Shown here: positions 6,785 through 12,001 of the stretch, in pieces
Layout of the letters: every line of letters begins with the position of its first letter
Numbering within the stretch: position 1 is the first letter of the stretch
Assembly (NCBI GenBank): GCA_902494945.1
Contig: CABUVF010000049.1
Span: forward strand, 1 to 12,001
Length of the DNA stretch: 12,001 bases
From: an uncultured Collinsella sp.
GTDB lineage: Bacteria > Actinomycetota > Coriobacteriia > Coriobacteriales > Coriobacteriaceae
Direction: 5' to 3'
The notes under the pieces: generated by a model
Databases searched by the model: none
Seen by the model: only the letters and a program-made list of their open reading frames with translations
Told to the model about the DNA's origin: nothing
Translations under genes and position numbers: made by a program

Positions 6785-7618
6785 ATGGCAGGCCTGTTCA
6801 ACATCCTTAAGGTCACCGTCAGCGAGGACAAGATCTGCGCGCATGTGCTGGTGAACCCCGGCATGCCGCTCATGACCTCGGAGGATATCGAGGCCACGGC
6901 GCGCGTGTATTACCTGGTGCCGGCGATTGCCAAGCACCTGTGCCTGGGTGATTCCGGTCGCGAGTTCCAGGACTGCATGGGCCAGACCGAGCTCTGCCAC
7001 CTGCTGGAGCACGTGACGGTCGAGCTCATGAACGAGACCGGTCTTGCCGGTAGCATCTCGTGCGGCCGCACGCGTGTAAGCGAGCACGACGAGCGCGTCT
7101 TTGAGGTTGAGCTTTCGTGCCCCGACGACGCGCTGGCCATCGGTGCGCTGTCTTCGGCCACCTTTATGATGGACTGGGCGTACCTGCACGCCGACCAGCC
7201 TGTCCCCGACGTGGAAGGCACGGTCGCGGGCCTGCGCAACCTGGTGCTGGGCATGCGCGCCGAGGCCGAGGGCAAGGATCCTCACGAGGCCGTCGCCGCT
7301 GCGAACGGCGAAGATGCTACCGAGGACGAGGGCGCTGACGAGGGCGATGTGCCGGTCGACGCCGAGCCCGTTGCCGATGCGACCGCCGAGCCCGTTCCCA
7401 CCGAGCCCCAGGGCGTCCCCAACTTTGACGACGAGCCCCAGGTGGCGATTGATACCGAGGGCGCGGTTGCCGAGAACCACGAGGCCTCCGCTGCCGTCTT
7501 TGGCGGTGCGGCGACGGTTCCGGCAGGACCTGCGCATGAGGGCGGCCTGCCGCTCGTGGACGGCGCCGGCGAGGACCCGGGTGCCACGGTGGCCATGCCG
7601 GCTATGCCTCAGGAGTAG
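6785..7618 (+). CDS. Stand-alone protein resembling the cyanophycin synthetase N-terminal domain
   Basis: 277 residues. ATG 6785 follows GGGGAG (6775-6780). Residues about 30-155 match the pattern of the N-terminal domain of CphA cyanophycin synthetases as I recall it: a helix ending in IPxx..-like YYLVPAIAKHLC (42-53), then HLLEH (72-76) followed by VTVELMNETGLAG, then ISCGRTRV (91-98) and a beta strand VFEVEL. In CphA the equivalent is GH(I/V)VEHxALELQxxAGMPVGFGRTR. The HxxEH residues H72, E75, H76 plus E80 are kept. In some CphA enzymes the N domain has been reported to hold a hidden peptidase-like site that makes primers. Here the ATP-grasp and Mur-ligase domains that build cyanophycin are absent. 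Instead residues about 160-277 form an acidic Pro/Ala/Glu-rich, probably disordered tail. No signal peptide or membrane helix is seen. Function unknown; a metal-dependent peptidase or a peptide-binding role are hypotheses. Confidence 0.75.
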   Translation: MAGLFNILKVTVSEDKICAHVLVNPGMPLMTSEDIEATARVYYLVPAIAKHLCLGDSGREFQDCMGQTELCHLLEHVTVELMNETGLAGSISCGRTRVSEHDERVFEVELSCPDDALAIGALSSATFMMDWAYLHADQPVPDVEGTVAGLRNLVLGMRAEAEGKDPHEAVAAANGEDATEDEGADEGDVPVDAEPVADATAEPVPTEPQGVPNFDDEPQVAIDTEGAVAENHEASAAVFGGAATVPAGPAHEGGLPLVDGAGEDPGATVAMPAMPQE

Positions 7619-7697
7619 GCCTACGCGTTTATCACCATCACGTACCTGCGTCTTTGCCGTACGCAGATGAGCGGAGCGCCAAGTGATGCGCTGCGGG

Positions 7698-7703
7698 TAT
7701 AAT
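7698..7703 (+). promoter_or_regulatory. Consensus -10 box upstream of the YtxH/PRC-barrel pair
   Basis: TATAAT is a perfect -10. The -35 region (about 7675-7680) is poor, suggesting activator or alternative help. A small inverted repeat AGCGC (7675-7679) / GCGCT (7688-7692) overlaps the -35 to spacer region. Further upstream, CTGCGT (7646-7651) / ACGCAG (7661-7666) forms a weak hairpin without a T tract after the previous stop. Confidence 0.55.
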
Positions 7704-7754
7704 GGACAGCATTCAAACGGTGGGCACCGACGTGCCCGCAGGAGAGGAATGATC

Positions 7755-8144
7755 ATGGGTAAGACTTTCAGCTTTGTCTCCGGCGCACTTTTTGGTGCCG
7801 CTGCCGGCGCTATTATCGGTGTTGCTCTGGCCCCGCGCTCGGGCGCCGAGACCCGCGCCATGGCTGCCGATATCGCCAACGACGCCTGGGACAATATGCG
7901 CGACACCTACGAGCACAGCGCCGAGGAGGCCCGTGCCGCGGTGAATGACTTTGGCCCGATGGTCGACGCCAAGACCGACGACCTGCGCGCCAAGGTCGAC
8001 CTGGCCCGCGAGCGCATGGACCAGCTGCGCGAGCAGCTCAACGACGCCATTTCGGGCGGCAACGTGACGCCTGCCGCCGACGTCGTGGTGGAGAACGCCG
8101 TCGAGGCTGATACCGAGGCTGCGGAGCCCTCGACCGAGGCATAA
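7755..8144 (+). CDS. YtxH domain-containing small membrane protein
   Basis: 129 residues. Of two in-frame ATGs, 7755 is chosen because GGAGAGG (7741-7747) sits 7 bases away, against 1 base for 7749. The N-terminus is a glycine/alanine-rich hydrophobic helix (about residues 7-26, SGALFGAAAGAIIGVALAP) followed by the RSGAETR signature (28-34), as in the YtxH family. Residues about 35-100 are a charged amphipathic helical region, probably coiled coil. The tail is acidic (Glu/Ala). YtxH proteins are small, stress-associated membrane proteins with no defined biochemical role. The stop TAA shares its last base with the ATG of the next gene (TAATG), indicating translational coupling. Confidence 0.85.
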   Translation: MGKTFSFVSGALFGAAAGAIIGVALAPRSGAETRAMAADIANDAWDNMRDTYEHSAEEARAAVNDFGPMVDAKTDDLRAKVDLARERMDQLREQLNDAISGGNVTPAADVVVENAVEADTEAAEPSTEA

Positions 8145-8899
8145 TGCGCGCTGGGGATTTTGTCGGCGCCAAGATCTATCGCAAGCCTACCGAGGACAAG
8201 CGCACCAAAAAGGACGGCACACCGCGCAGCCCTAAAAAGCTCGGAAAGATTCACTTTCCGGTCTTTACCCCGGGCGGCACGCGCGTGGTGGGCTTTATGG
8301 TCCGCCAGTCCGATATCGCGGGTATGATCGAGCGCCCCGACCGCTTTGTGGCGCTCGATGCCATCGGCGTCTATGAGGGTGCCGTCGCGGTCGACGACGT
8401 CAAGGGCACCTACGATGCCGCCGCGGCCAAGCGCCTCGATATCAACCTGGACGATTGCATCATCTGGGTTGGCATGGACGTGCGCACGGAATCGGGCGAT
8501 GTCGTGGGCTACTGTTCGGACGTTGAGTTCAAGCCGCGCTCGGGTATTGTGCAGATGTTCTACGTGACCGCCGGTGCCGCTTCGAGCGTGCTGGTGGGCG
8601 ACACGCAGGTGCCGCCGACGATGCTGCGCGGCTACGAGAACGGCGCGATGATTGTCTCGGACGAGGTCAAGACGCTCGGGTATTCGGGCGGCGCGGCCGC
8701 CAAGGCTGCCGAGGCCAGTGTCGTGGTGGGCGATAAGGTCAAGAAGGGCGCCAAGGTGCTCGATGACAAGGGATCGGTCGCCGTGGACAAAGGCAGCCGC
8801 GCACTGGGCAAGCAACTCGGCAAGACGCGCGGTATGTTCAAGGCCTTTAAGGACGAATATCAAAAGGCGAGCGGGGGCTCGTCAAAAGCTAGCAAATAG
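8144..8899 (+). CDS. PRC-barrel domain protein
   Basis: 251 residues. The ATG overlaps the YtxH stop by one base, with GAGG (8136-8139) inside the upstream gene. Two consecutive small beta-barrel-like units are suggested. The first spans about residues 1-90 (GAKIY..., then VVGFMVRQSDI). The second spans about 100-180 (DVRTESGDVVGYCSDVEF at 112-129, then VPPTMLRGYENGAMIVSDE), which is the more typical PRC-barrel. The C-terminal 70 residues are Ala/Lys/Gly-rich and probably helical or disordered. PRC-barrels bind RNA, proteins or membranes in several contexts (RimM, photosynthetic reaction centre H subunit). No catalytic motif is seen. Coupling to YtxH suggests the two act together, perhaps with YtxH as membrane anchor; this is inference. 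Confidence 0.75.
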   Translation: MRAGDFVGAKIYRKPTEDKRTKKDGTPRSPKKLGKIHFPVFTPGGTRVVGFMVRQSDIAGMIERPDRFVALDAIGVYEGAVAVDDVKGTYDAAAAKRLDINLDDCIIWVGMDVRTESGDVVGYCSDVEFKPRSGIVQMFYVTAGAASSVLVGDTQVPPTMLRGYENGAMIVSDEVKTLGYSGGAAAKAAEASVVVGDKVKKGAKVLDDKGSVAVDKGSRALGKQLGKTRGMFKAFKDEYQKASGGSSKASK

Positions 8900-8920
8900 C
8901 GACGTACCAAATGATGGGAG

Positions 8921-8950
8921 GCGAGCCGGAGACCTGTTGCTCCGGCTCGC
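8921..8950 (+). terminator. Hairpin terminator after the PRC-barrel gene
   Basis: A perfect 11-bp GC-rich stem (8921-8931 with 8940-8950) has an 8-base loop, followed by TGTGTTTA. The T tract is interrupted, so termination may be partial. Only 21 bases separate the hairpin from the next ATG. Confidence 0.75.
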
Positions 8951-8971
8951 TGTGTTTATGGGGGAGGGCAC

Positions 8972-10378
8972 ATGCGCCAAAACGAATCTAACTTAAACGG
9001 GCGCTCGGGTGCGCGTCCGACGGCGCGCCGCGACCTGGGGCAACTGCCCAGCGGTCAGCGTCGACGTCGCCGTAAGCCCGGTGCGATGTACCTCAACCAT
9101 AGCCGTGGGTTTAGCGATCGCAGCGCGCGCATCGGCAACGGGCGCTCGCCGCGCCGACCGTCCCGTCTGCCCTATGCGCTTATCGCCGTGGGTTGCGCGC
9201 TCGTGCTGTTTATCGCTGCCGTCGTGGGCTACGTCAACCGCAGCGTGGACGTGGAGCTCAACGGGCAAAAGACCGCGGTGCGCGTGGGTTCTACGTTGCA
9301 GAATCTTATCGACGATCAAAGCCTGACCGAAACGTACGACGCCGGCGATCTGCTGGCCGTCGACGACAGCGTGCTCAAGCGCCATGGCGGCGAAAAGCTG
9401 TCGGTGAAGGTCGACGGCAAGCGCGTGAAGCAAGGCAAATGGGATAGTCGCGAACTTGAGGGCGGCGAGAAGGTGACGGTCAAGGACGGCCGCAACGTGT
9501 ACGAAAAGCACGAGGTCCAGGCCACGACTATCGAGCCAAAGCTTAAGGTCGAGGGCACGGGTGCCATTGAGTATGTCAAAACCTGGGGCGTTCAGGGCCG
9601 CTCCGAGGTATGGGTCGGCGAGCAGTCGGGCAAGACGCAGGACCGCGGCGAGGTCGTGCCCGCCACCGACTGCGTAGTCGAGTGCGCAAGCGTAGCGCCC
9701 AAGGGCAACGAAAAGTACGTGGCCCTGACATTTGACGAGGGTCCGAGCGGCGCGACCAAGCAGATCTTGCAGGTGCTCAAGGAAAAGGGCGTCACGGCGA
9801 CGTTCTTCCTGTCGGGCGATGCCGCGGAAGCCTCGCCCGCTACTGCCAAAGCGATTGTCGATGCCGGGTGCGAGATCGGCTCCAACAGCTACAGCGATGA
9901 TTCGCTCAAGGGCGAGGATCGCGAGACGGTGCGCAAGCAGATCGCGAAGGGCACCGAGGCGATTAAGTCGGCGACCGGCGTCGAGACGATGTTGCTGCGT
10001 GCCCCCTACGCCGCGTTTGATGAGCAAAACTGGATCGATTCGATGGACCTGGTGTCCGCCGTGGTTTCGTGGAATATCGATTCGGGCGACTGGCTGCTCA
10101 ACGGCGCTGACGAGCAAGTATCGACCGTGCTCGATTCGGTGACGCCAGGCAATATCGTGCTGCTCACCGATAGCGATGAGTGCGCCGAGCAGACGCTCGA
10201 GGCACTGCCGCAGATTATCGATGGCCTTGTCGCCGACGGCTACAAGATCGTGACGCTCAGCGACCTGGTCAAGACGGACACGGCATTGAGCAAAAAGCTC
10301 ACCTCGCTCACCAAGGTTTCCATGCCCAAAAACGCCGTGTTCCCCCAACTCCCCGAGGACGACGACACCACGGACTAA
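8972..10378 (+). CDS. Membrane-anchored NodB-fold (polysaccharide deacetylase-like) protein, probably inactive
   Basis: 468 residues. ATG 8972 follows GGGGAGGG (8961-8968). The N-terminus is Arg-rich and cytoplasmic (1-66), then one membrane helix (about 67-88). A DUF348-like module follows (about 91-150, VDVELNGQKTAVRVGSTLQNLI), as in YabE/Rpf-type wall proteins. A linker leads to a NodB domain (about 248-435). The NodB motifs are degenerate. TFDDGP is TFDEGP (253-258), so the metal Asp is Glu256. HxxxH is N305xxxD309 (GSNSYSDD). RxPYG is R343-A-P-Y-A. LLHD is LLTD (397-400), losing the last His. NIDSGDW (368-374) is retained. Loss of both metal-binding His residues argues against normal peptidoglycan or polysaccharide deacetylation. 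A wall-binding pseudoenzyme is the simplest reading. No promoter is evident after the preceding terminator. Confidence 0.88.
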   Translation: MRQNESNLNGRSGARPTARRDLGQLPSGQRRRRRKPGAMYLNHSRGFSDRSARIGNGRSPRRPSRLPYALIAVGCALVLFIAAVVGYVNRSVDVELNGQKTAVRVGSTLQNLIDDQSLTETYDAGDLLAVDDSVLKRHGGEKLSVKVDGKRVKQGKWDSRELEGGEKVTVKDGRNVYEKHEVQATTIEPKLKVEGTGAIEYVKTWGVQGRSEVWVGEQSGKTQDRGEVVPATDCVVECASVAPKGNEKYVALTFDEGPSGATKQILQVLKEKGVTATFFLSGDAAEASPATAKAIVDAGCEIGSNSYSDDSLKGEDRETVRKQIAKGTEAIKSATGVETMLLRAPYAAFDEQNWIDSMDLVSAVVSWNIDSGDWLLNGADEQVSTVLDSVTPGNIVLLTDSDECAEQTLEALPQIIDGLVADGYKIVTLSDLVKTDTALSKKLTSLTKVSMPKNAVFPQLPEDDDTTD

Positions 10379-10401
10379 TCATGTAAGAACGTCCCCAATG
10401 A
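10379..10401. repeat. Second copy of the GTCCCCAATGA dispersed repeat
   Basis: These 23 bases match 1994-2016 at 19 positions, including the block GTCCCCAATGA (10391-10401) and the flanking TCAT/ATGA ends that can pair. As at the first copy, it sits immediately after a stop codon (TAA ends at 10378). The opposite arm found at 1951 is missing, so this is a half-element. Confidence 0.45.
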
Positions 10402-10478
10402 CTATGTCACGGATACGTCAGTGTTTGGTATGCCTGCAATGTGCAGCGCATAAATTCGGTGCCGCAGCGCGATGCTGA

Positions 10479-10487
10479 TGCTATAGT
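10479..10487 (+). promoter_or_regulatory. Extended -10 promoter for the MgtE-type gene
   Basis: TGC-TATAGT fits an extended -10 (TGn plus TATAAT-like) and has no good -35, as is usual for that class. A start near 10494 would give a leader of about 207 bases before the coding region. Confidence 0.5.
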
Positions 10488-10523
10488 TACTGCGGTTAAT
10501 GAGGGCCAAGAGAAAGGTTACAG

Positions 10524-10556
10524 GTGAAATCCAAACCTCGACCATACAGTCGATGA
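10524..10556 (+). CDS. Possible 10-residue leader peptide (MKSKPRPYSR)
   Basis: GTG 10524 lies 6 bases after AAGG (10514-10517), and the frame ends at TGA 10554-10556. The peptide is basic and has two Pro codons. Short Pro-rich leader peptides are known to sense Mg2+ upstream of enterobacterial transporter genes (mgtL). The resemblance is in type only, not sequence. Its stop overlaps the ATG of a second mini-ORF (ATGA at 10553). Such a short frame can easily be chance. Confidence 0.22.
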   Translation: MKSKPRPYSR

Positions 10557-10704
10557 CCCCATGCAGGTGCTTTCTGCGCGTGCACGGGGTGTGAGCGCCG
10601 AGCGGCGTGCCGCCCGCGCATGCGTATACATGTCTAAAAGTCCACGGATTGCGTGCCGGCATGGCCACGCGGTCCGCAGGAATAATGATGGGGAGCACCA
10701 TTGA
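10553..10704 (+). other. Chain of two overlapping mini-ORFs leading to the MgtE start
   Basis: The second mini-ORF runs from ATG 10553 to TGA 10592-10594 (13 residues). The third runs from GTG 10591 to TGA 10702-10704 (37 residues, Arg/His-rich). Each begins by overlapping the previous stop (ATGA, GTGA), and the last stop overlaps the MgtE TTG start (TTGA at 10701). The pattern is what translational coupling would need, but none has a recognisable product and no clear ribosome binding site precedes the second or third. Confidence 0.15.
10645..10676 (+). promoter_or_regulatory. Strong hairpin just upstream of the MgtE ribosome binding site
   Basis: The arms 10645-10657 and 10663-10676 form 13 pairs (two of them G-U) with one bulged C (10665) and a GGCAT loop. 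It ends 14 bases before the Shine-Dalgarno (GGGGAG, 10690-10695). There is no T tract, so it is not a standard terminator. A role in translation control or RNA stability fits better. Confidence 0.5.
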
Positions 10705-12001
10705 ATTATCTGAGTGAGATGCTCAAATTGCCGGTCTTGGACGTCGATGGCGAAAAGCTCGGCGTTGTGAACGATTTTGGCATTGCAACCGGCGAAGTTT
10801 TTCCGCACGTGACGTCGCTCGCGTTCCGTGGTCCCGGCAAGACGCCGTTTATGATCAGCTGGCGCAAATGGGTCGACCGTATCGACGAGACGGGCGTTCA
10901 TCTTAAGTCGCCGGCCACCGAAATCCGTTTTTCGTACTTGCAGCCGACCGAGCTGTTGCTGGCTCGCGACGTGCTCAACAAACAGATTGTCGACACGCAG
11001 GGCATGAAAGTCGTGCGCGTCAACGACATCAAGTTCTCCATGTCGGGCGAAAATCAGTTGCGCCTGCTGGGTGCTGAGGTCGGCGCCCGCGGTCTGCTGC
11101 GTGCAATCAGCCCCGCGCTCGAGCACGTCGTCGAGGGCTTTATGAAGCACTTGGGCAAGCCGCTCAGCGAGGACATTATCGCCTGGTCTTACATGGACCT
11201 GCTCGATCGCTCGACTAAGAACATCCAGCTCTCGGTGTCGCACAAGACGCTTGGCGAGCTGCATCCTGCCGACATCGCTGACATCATCGAGCAGCTCGAC
11301 CCGCGCCTGCGCGCGCAGGTGTTCGCGCAGCTCGATACCGCCCAGGCCGCCGAGGCCATCTCGGAGTTCGATGACGACGAGCTCATGACCGAGATGCTCG
11401 AGGGCCTGTCCGACACGGACGCATCGTCGATGCTGGCCATGATGGACCCGGACGACGCTGCCGACCTGATCGACGAGCTCGATTATGAGAAGGCCGAGAA
11501 GCTCCTGCGCCTGATGGGTGTCAAGGAGGAGAAGGCGATTCGTAATCTGCTGGGCTACGAGGACAACACCGCCGGCCGTATCATGACCTCGGAGTTTGTC
11601 TCGCTGCCCGCCACGGCGACGGTCGGCGATGCCATCGAGGCGATTCGCAAACTCGACGAGGACTTTGAGAGCGTCTATTACGTCTATACCGAGGATCCGA
11701 GCGGCATGCTGACGGGCGTGCTTTCGCTGCGCACGCTGATCGTGGCCGACCGCGACGCCACGCTGGGCCAGCTGGCCTATCGCGACCTGGTTTATGTGTC
11801 GCCCGACGATGACCAGGAAGACGTAACGGACGAGATGACCAAGTACGACCTGGTCGCCATCCCCGTTTGCGACGAGAACCGTCACATTTTGGGTATCGTG
11901 ACCTTTGACGACGCCATGGACGTTATCGCCGAGGAACACCAGGAGGACCTGCAGATCGCAGGCGTCGGCTCGGGCGATAGCGCGTCCGACGACTCGACGA
12001 A
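10701..12001 (+). CDS. MgtE-type protein: PRC-barrel-like N-terminus, MgtE_N, CBS pair (3' end outside window)
   Basis: 433 codons are visible and the frame is still open. TTG 10701 is chosen because GGGGAG (10690-10695) is 5 bases away. The in-frame ATG 10719 has no ribosome binding site, and a stop at 10686 bounds the frame. Residues about 1-75 (PVLDVDGEKLGVVNDFGIATGE) and 85-140 (VVDTQGMKVVRVNDIKF type) look like two PRC-barrel-like units. The MgtE_N superhelical domain follows (about 180-282, HPADIADIIEQLDP at 188-201, with many Asp/Glu). Then come CBS1 (about 295-355) and CBS2 (about 362-415). EEHQEDLQIAGVG (411-423) corresponds to the plug-helix region of MgtE. In MgtE these cytoplasmic domains sense Mg2+ and gate a five-helix channel. 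Whether that membrane domain follows cannot be seen; some actinobacterial relatives lack it. Confidence 0.9.
   Translation, partial: MNYLSEMLKLPVLDVDGEKLGVVNDFGIATGEVFPHVTSLAFRGPGKTPFMISWRKWVDRIDETGVHLKSPATEIRFSYLQPTELLLARDVLNKQIVDTQGMKVVRVNDIKFSMSGENQLRLLGAEVGARGLLRAISPALEHVVEGFMKHLGKPLSEDIIAWSYMDLLDRSTKNIQLSVSHKTLGELHPADIADIIEQLDPRLRAQVFAQLDTAQAAEAISEFDDDELMTEMLEGLSDTDASSMLAMMDPDDAADLIDELDYEKAEKLLRLMGVKEEKAIRNLLGYEDNTAGRIMTSEFVSLPATATVGDAIEAIRKLDEDFESVYYVYTEDPSGMLTGVLSLRTLIVADRDATLGQLAYRDLVYVSPDDDQEDVTDEMTKYDLVAIPVCDENRHILGIVTFDDAMDVIAEEHQEDLQIAGVGSGDSASDDST

Larger units (their letters stand above)
10488..10700 (+). other. Long structured leader of the MgtE-type gene
   Basis: This is the rest of the 322-bp gene-poor gap. 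It contains a hairpin 10556-10565/10581-10590 (one A-C mismatch). GGCG at 10604-10607 can pair either with CGCC at 10596-10599 or with CGCC at 10611-10614, making mutually exclusive small hairpins. A strong hairpin follows at 10645-10676. I compared it by eye with the M-box (Mg2+) and cobalamin riboswitch consensus and found no convincing match. The length and structure suggest post-transcriptional control. Confidence 0.4.

Noticed and set aside
5333..7906. An 857-codon open frame on the minus strand
   Set aside because: It spans several well-supported plus-strand genes, is rich in His/Arg/Gly/Val with no domain pattern, and is the usual antisense shadow of high-GC coding DNA.
10488..10700. 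M-box or cobalamin riboswitch in the MgtE leader
   Set aside because: Isolated bits such as CCATACAGT recall the M-box, but the order and the conserved core could not be matched by eye.
10518..11939. A 473-codon minus-strand frame opposite the MgtE-type gene
   Set aside because: The plus strand encodes clear MgtE_N and CBS domains; the minus frame has shadow-type composition and no motif.
1..12001. CRISPR array, defence system or prophage
   Set aside because: No regularly spaced repeats, no nuclease, integrase or phage structural genes; all larger frames are housekeeping or envelope-type proteins of uniform composition.

Overview
The window looks like chromosome of a high-GC Gram-positive bacterium of the Actinomycetota. 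The Coriobacteriia (Collinsella-like) fit best. This rests on strong GC bias at third codon positions, Shine-Dalgarno-led genes, an MgtE-type protein carrying N-terminal PRC-barrel-like modules, and GGGGAC-type dispersed repeats. The assignment is inference; no rRNA or marker gene is present. No tRNA, rRNA, CRISPR array, prophage or complete insertion sequence was seen.

Layout. (1) 1-1947: 3' part of an FtsX-type ABC transporter permease, followed by a palindromic repeat element. (2) 2100-3305: a DUF362 protein with two 4Fe-4S clusters. It converges on a minus-strand membrane-anchored alpha/beta hydrolase (3437-4402), and the two share a perfect 17-bp bidirectional terminator. (3) 4403-4588: a divergent control region. 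It holds a near-consensus minus-strand promoter bracketed by two copies of a 14-bp near-palindrome, and a probable promoter for a hemolysin-III/PAQR-like membrane protein (4589-5272). (4) 5387-7618: a CNNM/CorC-type transporter (DUF21, CBS pair, CorC_HlyC) 24 bp upstream of a protein that resembles only the N-terminal domain of cyanophycin synthetase, with its HxxEH motif. (5) 7698-8899: a TATAAT-driven pair encoding a YtxH-like membrane protein and a PRC-barrel protein, overlapping by one base and closed by a hairpin terminator. (6) 8972-10378: a membrane-anchored NodB-fold protein whose metal-binding residues are largely replaced. (7) 10379-10700: a 322-bp leader with a second copy of the dispersed repeat, an extended -10 promoter, a chain of stop/start-overlapping mini-ORFs and a 13-bp hairpin. 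It precedes an MgtE-type gene (PRC-barrel-like, MgtE_N, CBS pair) that runs off the window.

Themes. Two proteins related to magnesium transport (CNNM/CorC-type and MgtE-type) lie within about 5 kb. Several products are cell-envelope proteins (permease, anchored hydrolase, HlyIII, YtxH, anchored NodB-fold protein). The items most worth following up are the stand-alone cyanophycin-synthetase N-domain-like protein, the probable pseudo-deacetylase, the two-operator promoter of the hydrolase, and the structured mini-ORF leader of the MgtE gene.
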